A stretch of 64,000 nt of DNA from the NCBI GenBank assembly GCA_017562135.1, contig QEYB01000766.1, positions 806,001-870,000 on the forward strand, read 5' to 3'. Both the position numbers and the translations under genes were made by a program. How positions within the stretch are numbered: the first letter of the stretch is position 1; each line of letters starts with the position of its first letter. Origin of the DNA: Dipylidium caninum. Lineage: Eukaryota; Platyhelminthes; Cestoda; Cyclophyllidea; Dipylidiidae. Of this stretch, positions 1 to 12,200 are shown piece after piece. Below the pieces are notes generated by a model, which did not search any database, was not told the origin of the DNA, and was given only the letters and a program-made list of their open reading frames with translations.

Positions 1-425
1 AGGCGGATGGAAAGCGTCCATGCAGGATGCGCCGAGGAGACGCTCGGAGAGAGTTGCCCGCCCGACCGGCCCAGTGTTTGGAGGACGAGTTCGTCCAACT
101 AAATAGCCGAGCTTCATGGCGTTAGATCGACAAATGAAGGGCTTTCCTGGCCTGTCATTCACCGCCTCAACACTCTTAAGCGGCCACTTTCTCGGCCTGG
201 TTGGCGCGCAAGGAGCAGGAAAAGTCTCGCGAGAGCTAAATGTGGCGCTCGAGTTGCCTTTAAAGTGGGAGGGAGGCTTAGGCGGCTAAAAATAACTCTA
301 TTAGAGTGGAACGGGAACGCGGCGGCTTGACAAGCTAAAAGCGACACGATGAGTCGCAGTTCCCCACGAATGCACCCGCACTGCCCACTCTCCTCTTAAT
401 TTTGTGCAATTTCAGTCCCCAACAA
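1..425. other. Upstream region of GCH1, no gene seen
   Basis: I see no convincing coding exon here. The stretch contains a 6-bp inverted repeat around 84-97 and is otherwise unremarkable. It should hold the promoter and 5' leader of the GTP cyclohydrolase gene, but I could not identify a TATA box or initiator with confidence. The last 30 bases form a pyrimidine-rich tract ending in a splice-acceptor-like TTTCAG, annotated separately. Confidence 0.5.
385..415 (+). promoter_or_regulatory. Splice-acceptor-like tract just before the GCH1 start codon
   Basis: A pyrimidine-rich run ends in TTTCAG at 410-415, ten bases before the ATG at 426. No coding exon is needed upstream because the ATG opens the frame. 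The site is therefore either the 3' end of a 5'-UTR intron or an acceptor for spliced-leader trans-splicing, a process known in flatworms. The sequence cannot decide between the two. Confidence 0.4.
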
Positions 426-1367
426 ATGCTCCGCTACTCCGTTTCGCACGTCCTCAAAATGTTCCACGAGGACGCAACAAGACCGAGTGTTGCAGAGGAT
501 TTAGATACCACTTCCGTGGGGAAAAAGCGAGGCCTCGCCACGGATGACAATGCGTTGCTGCATCGCCAGCACTTTCAGCATAACAACACCGCAAAAGGCT
601 TGATGTATGTGCTGCCTTTCGACGCCCCTTTGAAGCCTCCAAGTCGGCGCACACCTGCTCCCCAAGAGGCGGCCAGCGCCTCCATGAATGTCAGTCTCGA
701 AAGTCTCGACTCGCACCCAACTGAGAAGTCGGGTGAGCTCGTCTCTCCTGCCTCTTTCAAACTCTTCGACGCCCCGCGCGATTCCGCCTTGCCCTCCGTT
801 CAAGACCACCGTCTGAGTCTCCTGGTGGACGCCTACACAAACATCCTCACCGCGGTCGGGGAGAACATCCAACGCCCGGGCCTGCTGAAGACCCCCGAAC
901 GAGCCGCCAATGCCATCATTCATTTCACAAAGGGGTACGAGGAGCGCGTGAGCGACGTCCTCAACGGCGCCATCTTCGAAGAAGAGCATGACGAAATCGT
1001 CGTGGTCAGAGACATTGAGATGTTCTCCATGTGCGAGCACCACATGGTCCCCTTCATGGGTCGAGTGTCGGTGGGGTACCTGCCCAACGGGAAGGTGATC
1101 GGCTTGAGCAAGATTGCGAGGATAGTGGAGATGTTTTCGCGTCGTCTGCAGGTGCAGGAGCGCCTCACCCGCCAAATCGCCGAGACGCTGATGTCCGCGC
1201 TGAGGCCCCGCGGCGTGGGCGTGGTAGTCGAGGCCACCCACATGTGCATGGTGATGCGGGGCGTGCAGAAGGTCAACGCGTCCACCCTCACCTCGGCGAT
1301 GATGGGCGAGATGGAGGAAAACGCCAAGTACCGAGGCGAATTCCTGATGATGCTCGGGAAGCACTGA
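426..1367 (+). CDS. GCH1: GTP cyclohydrolase I
   Basis: This enzyme converts GTP to 7,8-dihydroneopterin triphosphate, the first and limiting step of tetrahydrobiopterin synthesis; that cofactor serves aromatic amino acid hydroxylases. From the ATG at 426 the product is 313 residues. The first ~120 are a poorly conserved, probably disordered extension. The rest is a full catalytic domain, decamer-forming in the family. Visible signatures are the zinc-ligand segment [11 protein letters not shown] (Cys203, His206), the [11 protein letters not shown] segment, and [12 protein letters not shown] with the catalytic-region His272 and third zinc ligand Cys274. The frame could be read up to 402 through a TTG codon, but a splice-acceptor-like TTTCAG lies in that stretch, so I prefer the ATG. 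There is no intron in the coding sequence, unlike the intron-rich neighbours. The 323-residue reading frame on the opposite strand is an antisense shadow. Confidence 0.97.
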   Translation: MLRYSVSHVLKMFHEDATRPSVAEDLDTTSVGKKRGLATDDNALLHRQHFQHNNTAKGLMYVLPFDAPLKPPSRRTPAPQEAASASMNVSLESLDSHPTEKSGELVSPASFKLFDAPRDSALPSVQDHRLSLLVDAYTNILTAVGENIQRPGLLKTPERAANAIIHFTKGYEERVSDVLNGAIFEEEHDEIVVVRDIEMFSMCEHHMVPFMGRVSVGYLPNGKVIGLSKIARIVEMFSRRLQVQERLTRQIAETLMSALRPRGVGVVVEATHMCMVMRGVQKVNASTLTSAMMGEMEENAKYRGEFLMMLGKH

Positions 1368-1413
1368 GGGCACCCGGCCACACTCTACAAGGAGACCTAA
1401 ACGTTGTGCATTC

Positions 1414-1438
1414 TTCTCTCTCTCTCTCTCTCTCTCTG
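1414..1438. repeat. (CT)n microsatellite
   Basis: An almost perfect CT dinucleotide run lies about 45 bases after the GCH1 stop codon, probably in the 3' UTR or just beyond it. Confidence 0.9.
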
Positions 1439-3204
1439 CTTGGGTGTGTATCCCTCTAGAAAACGCACGCACTCTCTGTTTATGCTAACGAACTCCTTTG
1501 ATGTCGGGTTGACAGGCGGACGTTGCGGGGCGAGTTGTGAGAGCTGTGGGTCTGACGCACCCCAGTGGGACCGCGTGGCAGAAACGGCAGAGCTCATAAC
1601 CTCCTGTCCACCTCTGACACTTTGTTCGAAATTTCAACATTTCCAGATGTTCGTCAAAAAAAGGCAGGCCATAAGACAGTACAGGACATGCACAGGCAGG
1701 TGAAATTGTTTTGCCTATCTGGTAAATTTCAAACAGCATCAGTACATCCGCCCTGTGCCCATTACACTGACCCACGTGACTTGTTCCGACGGGGAAGTAG
1801 CAGTCCCGCGAGGACTGAAGAAAATGGAGACAGTGTTTTCAGAGTCGGTTCTACGCGGAGTCGAAGGTTTCGCAAGATTACAGGGATTCCGAGCGCGATG
1901 TGATGTGAAGACTAAGCAACCATTGGTGGCGAATGACCCAGACACTGCGTTATTCCCTGTTCCGTAGGCGAAATAATCCAAAGCGAGCGCAATCTGCCAC
2001 GTGATGCCTACATGCATAGGGACAGCTTAACAAATTTTACACTGAACCTGAAGTATTTGCCATAGCTAATGCATTGTGAGTTAGTTACGGGACAAATTTA
2101 GTGCAACTCCGACATACCCGAAAATGATGCCAGCCGCCCCTCAGGTGGACATCGCAGTTGGATGCGTTGCCGTAACGCAAGGGAAACAAAGATGGGAAAG
2201 GAAGACGCAACGGTGTTAGTATTCCTATAACTGTTAAGCCGACGAGCCTGGTGACACAAATGAAATTTTTTCACAATGCAAAAACAGATAAGAAAAATAG
2301 GAAGGGTGGTGCAATACACACAACTCGTTTTTTCGAATTAGGAACAGTCTACAGGGTGACAGCACAGACCTTCATGGATTTGTAGTCAATTAATTTACTG
2401 CCCAACAACAGTAATCCTACCTAAATAGAATTGCGGCTTGCTCCTCCCTTTCACCCTCCCCTCCCGTCCTTAATTGTGTGAAGGCTTGTCATAAGCAATC
2501 AAGCAATACTAGCTTCATATTCGTTTTTAAATGACTGAATTTTCTATGTTTCGATTACGTGTCTGAATAATTGTTATAAGACGTGCAAGCCATGTCGAAC
2601 TCTGCGTTCTCCAGTCGGTATTAAAGAGGGTAGACACGATTACGATATCATTAAAACGCTTTTATAATAGGAAATGACTAAGAGTCGATAAATCCCCAAG
2701 AAAACTTTATTCTTGAGCTATTATGGGGACCTGTTAAGTTATTATTTCAAGCATAAATTCTCCGAAGCGGCCACTTTTACTGTGCTGAGTGGACTCAGAT
2801 TGGCTGTGCTTATGGTAGATGGATATATCGAGTATGGCGAGGAGTTCACTGACGGAGTCAGGAAGTTGGATTATTTACGTATCCGAAAAAACAGTTGTGG
2901 TTCCTAAATACGTTGGGGCGCAATCAAATTTTGTGCAAAAATTGCAACGCTCACTGTAAAAATACTTTCCCTTTGAGCCTAAAATCATGGAAATTTTGCC
3001 GTTCACTGTTTAAGTACTTCTTCTACATTTAAATTTAAACTTTTCCAAACTGCATGACTAAAATAATGAAATTATTAATAAACACAGATTTCAGTGATAA
3101 TGAATGTTGAGCTTGGTGCCTGCTAAATGAAAATGTTTGGTGCATATAAATTGTTTATATGTTCCTGTGAAAGTCGCGTTGGTTCGAGTTTAATGCGATA
3201 GGAT
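1439..3204. other. Intergenic region between GCH1 and PDS5
   Basis: No exon with both homology and splice signals was found. The short open frames here show no recognisable domain. Base composition shifts from mixed to AT-rich towards PDS5. The stretch from about 2500 to 3204 is strongly AT-rich and presumably contains the PDS5 promoter and 5' UTR. An in-frame TAG at 3199-3201 lies immediately before the proposed PDS5 start codon. Confidence 0.5.
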
Positions 3205-6200
3205 ATGGTTCAGAACTCTGCCGGGTTTGTCATTGTGTACCCGGATGGGTGTGCTGAAATCAATGGAAGCCTCCGTCCAGACGAATTAAGGAAGCGGATA
3301 AACGTAAACGACTTCTAAAAGAGTTTTACTTTTAAGGATATAAATGCTGCTCTTCGTGATATGTTACGTCAAATCGGAATAAAAGATGAGTCAATGGAGG
3401 AAGAATCAGAGAACCAACATTCAGTAATTCAAACGCAACAACCGATCCAACTGGTTGGGCTGCTGATGCATTTACTGTCTCATCAATTTACCCACCATTC
3501 TGATATCGATATCCGCCTCCGTGTATGCGTGGCGATCTGCACATTACTCAAGCTATTTTGCCCCACTAATCCCTTTGAAACTCTTCCAGACTCACAGGAA
3601 CGCATTAAAGTATCGTGTTTATAACCACATTAGGGTTTTAGGATCTTCTTGACTTTTTGACTGCATCTATTTCAAATCTCTCTAAATTGCACAGCAAACA
3701 TGATGTTAACTATCCACGCCTCTTCACGATTATATACGTAAGGATCGAGATAGTTATCGGACTTTTCTAGACGTCTTGTAAATTAGATATCTTTACTTGG
3801 TGTCGATTGTTGGATGACGGGGATAAGTATTTGTTTAATTGTCTAAAGACACTTTTGGCGGTTACAAAGTAAGAGATTTCGTTAACCAACCCTTGTAGGA
3901 ACCTGTCTGTGTGGGCTTGGACAGACGAAGAAACTGTACAACAGTTTATACTCAATTCGCTTGTTACATTAATTCACCAATCCTCTGCCATTTTGACCAA
4001 TGATATCGTGGCATACTTATTAACTTTCCTTATCGAGCCTGCCAAGAGCTCCCAACCTACTCAGCACGCCCTAGTGAAGGACTTGATTATCCGAGGTGCT
4101 GCTCAGCTGGAATATCCAATTCAAATGGTATATCACTTAATTACTTTATTAGTTTTGTCTAGCTTATTCAAAATTCATTAGTTTTAAGTGATCAGAAGTA
4201 TTCTTCTACCGATCTTGATGAGTCAGACATCGGCGTTCGTTCAAATGATCCACTTGGGGAGCACATGTTTATTATAATATACGCACTTCATACATTGCAG
4301 GAGAGTCTTGTCTCATCCATATTACCTTGTGTTGAGTTGAAACTTAAGTCAAATATTGCCCGTGAGAGAAAAAGAGCCTTTCGTCTTCTTGCTCGCATTT
4401 TCTCAGAGCCCGTAAGTCATGTAGCCTTTGAGGATAAAACTTGGCCCCAATTTAGAATTCCACAGTCCATCATAAAAATCCCGAGTTATGGACAACCTTT
4501 CTCTCCAGATTTAATGATATAGATGCTGACGTCCGTAATTTCTGCGTGCAAATGATTCCTGTTATGCTGAAACAAAATCCCGAACTGCCCCGAGACAAGC
4601 TAGTTGACTGTCTCAAATCCTGTACGATTGACAGGACAGAATGTAAGCACCGTGTTACCTATCTTTTCCCTGACAATTTGTATTTAATCTTTGTCTTCAT
4701 AAAATCAGCCGTTCGTCTGCTGTCTCTCAAAATGGTGGCTACACTGATGCGTGAGGGGAAAGGCGATGAGGCAGACTCGCTATTCGACATAATCTACAAT
4801 CGCTCTAGGGATAGATCTATTGCTGTTCGCAAAGAAGTCCTCTCTGAGTTGGGTCTAGTCTACAAACAAAACCTTCAGGCTGTAGATCCAAATTTGGACA
4901 GGATGGGCATGACTCTCAATGCAATTATGCATATGTACTACCAACCATCCATTGATGACAAGTGCGTCTTACTCTCTTATGCTTCTATTCTATTTCTGCT
5001 CATAACATTTTATTCTGTTTTTTGTGTTATCTTGCTTTCCTCTTCTAAACTGGAGCAAGAAGTTTATTATCTTTAATGTGGTTTTATACTGACTGGTGTG
5101 TACCGTTACTATTTCCCTTTTTGACCCTAGAATAATTGTCGAACGACTCTTCAAAAGTTGCATTGTGCCTTACAATTTTTGCAACAAAGAGCGCGTTAAA
5201 AGTCTCTTCACTTGTTACCAGCTGGCGGATGATGCCTCTATTAAAGCCATTCAAGAACTTCTTAAAGTTCAATTTGTGTAAGTCTTTTCCGTAGACATAC
5301 GTTTTAAAGGAGTTTGCTTTTATCGGGAAATTGTGTACCTTCTGTTGATTACAAATTTGTTGGGGGAATGTGAAACCATCTCAGGCTTTTTGTTTATTCA
5401 CCTTTTTGCTTTAACAATATTGTTTTTAGGGGTTCTGCAATTGTGCGAGAGGCTCTTCGCATAATTGCTGATCATCATGGTAAAAGGATTATGGGTCGAG
5501 CCAGCGCGGAAATGGTTCGTGTTCTCCAAAAACTCTCTAGTAAGTAGCTGCAGCAAATAATTCGTATGCTTTTGAAAACGATTTATAGCTGCCTTCTGTT
5601 TTGCACAGGCCTGCTGCCGAAAGCTGAAAAAGCCATTGATCATTTGAAAAGGTTTTTCAATGCTGTCCACTCCGACCGAGATCTGAGAACTAGTTGTTAT
5701 CATCTTTTCCATCCCAAATGCTCTTCCAAAGTGGCAGCTCAGTCAATGGTGAGTAAATTTTGCCTGCCATGTTTCTGTATTTGTGTTCATTGCAACACCA
5801 CTAATAATATGCTACTTCATTTTTAATTTACGACATTAGAGGAAACAGGATATTTAGACAGTTCCAAATTATCAAGCTCTGTAATGAAGTGCTTTTAAAT
5901 AAGGCATTTGACAAATACAATGCGCTGATGACGAACATTAGACGTCCTTCACGAATTTTTATACTACCTTACACAGCTCTTTAGTATTTTAAATTCTTTT
6001 TAACCTGACCTTTTTCATTTGGCCAGTTAAATTCACTTGGCATTTGTCTCGCAGCCAAGAATCAATGCGTCTTGAGGGTATCTTTTAGGGATGCCTAGTT
6101 ATCTGTAGTAAGTGCTCTTCCGTGTAGCCATTGTCTCAGTCCCTTTTGAATGGCAGCGTCATAATTATCGCTAGCGTGATTTAGCTCCATTGATGTTATG

Positions 6201-9200
6201 TGGTATTTTAGCATGAAAGATTTGAGATACAGGATAGAATCGGAGTCAGGGGTATTCATAGGATAATTAGGTCTTGAGATTTACAGTATGGAACTTAAGT
6301 CTTGGGCCCTGAAAAAAAAAACATGTTAATCCATGGCAAAAAAACAATTTACGGCGTTATGATAATGTTGAGGTGCATGCATATCTTGACAGCATGATAT
6401 ATTGAAACGGGTCGCTTCGCAGCCACAATCAGGTGGAGGAGGAGGAGGCGAGGTAGCTCAATATGAGCACACCGTAAAACTTCTTGTGGAAAGGTGCGCC
6501 TCTGTTCTCTTTGACGAGGCCTTTGGTCAAGAACTCCTTACTCGGCTCGTTGTCTCCATGGAAACAGGCTCCTCACTGAGTTCTCTCACTGGCGAGATTG
6601 TTAACCAAGAACTGGTCAGAGACTTGCGAATTCTCCTTGCCCTTTCTGTCTATCATAAGGTACATATTCGACTTTCTACTACTAAACTTCATCGATGTTG
6701 ACCTTAACATGAGCCCCTGAGGGTTAGGCTTCATCATCTAATAGGCAACAGAATTTTATTAAAATATACTCGTTGTAGGATACCCTTCCAGCGGACGATA
6801 TGTTCCAGTACATAAACAGTGTCCTCGCCACTCATCGGAGCAATAGGGTGCCGGACATTCCGCCTGAAAGCACCTCTTCCGAAGATCCGAATACGCCCGT
6901 GGAATTGTGTCTTCAGGTGCGCTTCCTCTTTTTTACATTTGTCTTTTCAATAGGAAGGTGTTCACTTTTTCCTGCCTTATTCAACCAGGGAAATTGGTTG
7001 TTTTGGGCCAATCCCTTCGGCGTCTTCGAGTTAACTATATCTCATTAACTGTGCTGGCATCCGTGTATACTCTCCATGAAAATGGCCGAGTGAAATTTAT
7101 TTCGTGTATTTAACTAAAGTTGTCAGAGGAAGCCGTCAATTCATTGCCTCTTATTCTTTCGTAACTTCTTGTCGAGCACATTTGCTTGTCCATGACCATA
7201 TAGGTAAACAACCTTGCCATACGATAATCTAATGTGTTGTAATTTCATTTTTAGCAACTGGTGGTTCTACATTGAGTTTTTTTTATGCACAACTCCTCTC
7301 ATTTCTACACTGAAAAGAATTTTAAAAAGCGTCTTCTTTCGGTTTGCGATTTTGTAACTGATACTAAGGATGATAAGAGGCACCAGTTAAACTACTCGGG
7401 CCGTTTGATGATGATGTGCTTGATGATTACACTCTTTTCCTACCTGTTAATTCCTTTGAACTCGCCATGTAGGTCCTATGTTGTTTGCTTGGGGGCGGTC
7501 CAATATACGGTCCCAAAGACGCAGGAGGTAGTGGTGCCACTTTGGAGCAGCATGCTGTCGACCTGCAGGCCTTCCTGGAAGACCCAGAGGCTTCCACAGC
7601 TTCAGAGAGCGAGAAGCGCCAAAAGGGTGTTAAATCCTCCACAAAACACTCTCTCAGCGTCAGACTCTTTTACTCGGGTAGTGGGGAACAGCTCTGCGAC
7701 CAAACCCTTCAGATCCTCCCTTTACTCACCACCTTCTGTACCTCGGGGCTTACCGGTGCCTATCCACCTGTAGCTCCCTCTGATAGCCGCAAATCCACCT
7801 CCCCTCCCACCAAGGCTAAACGTAAGCCACTTCTCTTTAACTTTAACCAAATTCCCTATCTTTGGGTCATCTGATCTGTTTTTGTGTGGTTTAGGTCAGC
7901 GTTCGGGAGAGAAGGATCCAGCTGCGGATGAGGCAGGCGATGAACCCGTCACAGTGGGTCAAGCTGGCTTAGCTTGGCGCAGAGAGAAAAGACGTGCGAA
8001 ATTGTCGGTGCGAGTATTGAGACAACTGCTCTCAGTGGCTCATGCGTTAGCGGGAAGGCACTCAACCTTCCCCAAAGGACCCGTCTCTTCGCTTGACGTC
8101 CCTAGTCAGTCGAACGACGCTGATGAAGAAGAGGAAGAGTCAGAGAACAAGAAAGCGATGACGGCCACTGCCGCTGGCGATAATCCAGGTAGTGTGGAGG
8201 AGGAGGGAGAGAATGACACCGAATCAGTGTACTCAGAGGCGCCTAAGATGGCGGACTTGGAGATAAAGATTCAACATGTTCTAGATGATATTGTGAAGGT
8301 ACTCAACCCCATATACTTCTGCTACGTTCATCTTAGTCATATGACCTTACACCGTCTATTTCCTTGATTTAGACTTGTTTGGCTTGTGAAATCACTAGTC
8401 CCGACTACATCGCCTGTTTGACTACTCTGAGTCACGTTGGACTGTTATTTCCGGGTGTGTACAATCGTCAGCTGAAATCCCTTATGACAGGCCACTTGAT
8501 TCCCAACCTTCTCACCAAAGATGAAGAAACATTGTCGCCTTCGGGGACACTAAAGACAGTGAAAAAGAGTAGTAGACGACAAAAGGCACAGACGATGGTG
8601 AAGACGAATAGTAACGAGACCGCGAAGCCCTCTGACTGGACTCTAGACGGCAACGTCCCACTTCTCACTCGTGCAAAGGTGCTTTAAATGAGGACTTTCT
8701 TGAACTTACTTTTTTGGTAAAAGCAAGTGACCATTTGAACGAGCAGGGAAGTTGGTAGTATAGGTGACAAAGCAACGTCGAATCATTAGGAGGAGAGCGT
8801 TGGTTGCCTCAGTCTGCATTTCCGCTACTTCCACTGATGCTGGTTTGCTCCCTTGCAGATAGTGGCAGTTAAACTAATGGCCAACTGGCTGTCCGGACTG
8901 AAGCTGCAAAACAAACAGGTCGCCCAAATCATAATCCGCCTCATCCACCGTATCATCGTGCACGATGGCGATTTGACGTGCAGTGGTCTCATGAGGTGGG
9001 TGAAAGTCAAAACTGCTTTCCCTCAGTTATCCTTATTCTTCCCACCATATCAGCTCGCAAGACATTTTTGAGCAAATTTACTTGAAAACTCTCCGCTTGC
9101 TTGATTTGTCGTTGCATTTGGTAAGGTGGCTGTGATGTTAGTCAAACGAGTAGAGTCTTCAACGTGTTCATTTGTACCGATTGACTACGTGTCAGCCAGG

Positions 9201-12200
9201 CGGAGGGGCAGCAAACTGAGTGTTCTATGCACAGCTTGGAAGGAATGCAAAAATCAGATGTTATTTCCGCCGAAGCCTTGAATGACACGTGGACGCCAGT
9301 AAGGCAGAAGTCTTATCAATCGGCAGTCCTCCACCTTGTCCAATCTGCCGTTTTACACGAGTACTGGGGCATAGTCTACCGACTGGGCCTCGTGAAGCTC
9401 CTGTTCCAACTGCTAAATCGGGCTACCAGCCAAATCCTTTTTTGTGGAATGCTCGGAAACCGTTCGTAACTACCTTGAGAACATAAGTAATCACTCCGCC
9501 TCTCAAGTGACTGGATGACATGGGGATGTCCCAGCAGATAGTTGTACACCCCGACAGCATGCTGACAGGGTGGCACTAATGCATGATAGTGGGTTTTGGT
9601 GTTGTTTTTCGCCCTCCCGCAGTCTCGGCGACATGTCTCGGATGCGTCTTGTGGCTGCTACATCCTGGCTGAAAATCGCTCATTTCCAATTCTACGCTGA
9701 GGTCATCGAAGTCGGCTGGTATCAGTCCATGTCCTACGTGATGTGTGTAAGTCTCCTTCCAACACTTTCTTTCCTCCTGCCTTTTTTCGCAACTTTCCAG
9801 TCGTGTTAGATGCTTGTCATTATTGGGTTCTACAATTTCACCGCCTATTAAATCTGAGAACTTTTGAGGGGACTGACGCGGTCTTCTCAAAGCGTTTGTC
9901 CTCCTTGAGCTTTAATACTCCTCTGCACCTTTAAACGCATCTTTTATTCTACCTTTTCATGCCTTCTCCAACGTCATCTCCGTGTTTTTGCTCGGTATTG
10001 AAGCATTTGCAAAACCTGTATGACAGGCTTCTTTCGGTCTTCCATTAAATTCTCCATTTTTCTTAAATGTTATTTGGATTTTTTACTTAAATAAAATTAG
10101 GACTATTGGAATGACCTCGCAACTCCTTCGCGACAGATAGCATGAGCTGATGAGTTTCCGCCTGTTTGTTTGGCAAGCTGGGTGAAGGTGTATTGTAGTG
10201 GCTCTTTCATTTCAAGCCACGTCTCGATGCTCTTGTTTCCCCACCTCGGGCTGTCGCCGCTACAGTGTCTTTGTTCCTCGCCCTCCCACGCGCCCGTGCC
10301 CGACTTACACAAAATCGCCTTTCATAAGCTGACCTGTGATGATGTCGTAAATGCTTTTTTGTTCAAGTTCTTGATGCTGGTCGCCGATGCATCTCTGTGT
10401 TTCTCTCAAACAGCGCGTGCGTATCCTGAATGCGCGCTTCTGCTAGTCTCGTCGATAAAACGCAATATCAAAAATCGTCGGGACGAGTCAACAGTATTTA
10501 GTCGACGAGGGTTCTCTAATAAATCTCCTATTTAACCTGAAACTGGATAAATTTACGCTCGAATGTTAATAAATAGCCATAATATTGTCAAACCTCCGTC
10601 AAGTGGCCTTTTTATTGTCTTGCGCTGAGTTGATACGTTCTGTTGCCTCTCGCCACGCAGGACCCCTGTCGAAACGTGCGGTCCCACTTCCTTGGAGTGC
10701 TGCACCAGGGCCTCATCCAACTGAAACTCCCTCTCGAGTACATGGCCATGTTCGCCCACGCCGCCGACGTTCCTGAACTGGCCTTTCGTCAGCGCGCCAA
10801 ACAGTATCTCACAGCCAACGTCAAGCAGCGCAGAGAATTCCTAGCCAAGCACGGCCCCTTCAACGAGAATCCCAGTATGTTGTTTGTCTCTTCTGGTGAT
10901 TGAATAAGGTCTTCAACATTATAAAGCGCTGACGCTGTTCCCGTTGCAGAACTTTTGTTCGCTTTGCTGCCTGATTTTGTGCTGGCCTACACCATCCACC
11001 TGTTGGCTCATGACCCGGACTGGGAGAAACCGGACGATGTGGCTCGTCTCGACGTCGTGAAATCGTGAGTGCCTTCTCATTCGCGTCATGCCTTTACTTT
11101 CTCCTCTCACCCCGCTCCTTCCACAGGGCCCTCTGGTTCATCATGGAGCCCATTATGGCCGGTGGCAATAACTACACATTTCTGCGCCAACTACTGGAAA
11201 GGATCAAGCATTCTCAAGATGCTCTGCGGCCGTCCGATGAAAACATTAATACGGTAATTTTTTTCATCACGTGTTAACGCATACACCAGTCTAACATGTT
11301 GGGGCCACCATGGAGCCAACATGTAACAGTGTTAATTTTGATGGTGCATAATCAAAGCTGCACTAACTCTGCCGCGATTTAGGTCATTGTGCCAAAAACT
11401 TTACTACCAAATCGAGGCAGTTGTTATCGCCATCTCACCTTGTTGACCTTTTCACTAGCCTCTATAGACCGCACTGGGTTCCGTAATGGGGAAGACTTGA
11501 GTGGAAATTAACTCGTAGCACGGAGAGCCGATGGAGAGTCGATGGAATCCTAAAAGGAATTCTATTTATGTATTCGTATTTATAGCTCCATGCACCCTCA
11601 TGCTTCCGTCCCTTCTTAATCGCTAAGGGCCTCCGCCTTCCTGTACTATTCTGCAATATAACGCCAAACTGTAACGGGTTTACGGTGCAAACTGTGTTAT
11701 CAGGTTTTCTTTTATCAGGCCGAGCTTTCCACCAACAGGAACAACAGATTAGAAATGTGGTACATTAAATATATTGCCGATACCGGTGAAATCTAGTTTA
11801 TTGTATAATCCTCGTTAGACGTAATGGCAACCATGGGGATGTAAGTGCCCGTAGTAAATCCTTTTTCTAAATCGCTCCTTTTCCCTGACATTACTGCGAC
11901 TACTCCTTTCTGCCTTAAGAAAATTTATATCGCGTGCGACATAGCTCTGGGCCTGCTGCTCACCCGTTGCACCAACATAGTGTGGAAAGGCTGCCAGTTT
12001 GAGATAAAGTTGCCACGCACCCTCTTCCTGCGCGCACCCTCCTCCTTCTCCAATCCGGATTTCGCACAACTCTGTCGCGGTGAGGGCGGCAGTCCTCTGG
12101 TCACCTTCACCCCGTCCAAAAACGCCAAAGCCGTCAAGGACGGCCTCATCCCCCCCCAGTTCTTGCGGACCAAAAACCCCGGCCACAAGCAGCGCTCACA

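Noticed and set aside
501..1472. 323-codon frame on the minus strand across GCH1
   Set aside because: It is the antisense of the conserved GCH1 coding region. Its translation is rich in His and Leu with no domain, and it is explained by codon use of the sense strand.
9227..9469. 80-codon plus frame in PDS5 intron 17
   Set aside because: The exons on either side are contiguous in the PDS5 family, and the frame shows no relation to PDS5 or splice signals that keep phase.
10145..10160. CTGATGAG core resembling a hammerhead ribozyme in PDS5 intron 18
   Set aside because: The required GAAA box and closing helices are absent nearby.
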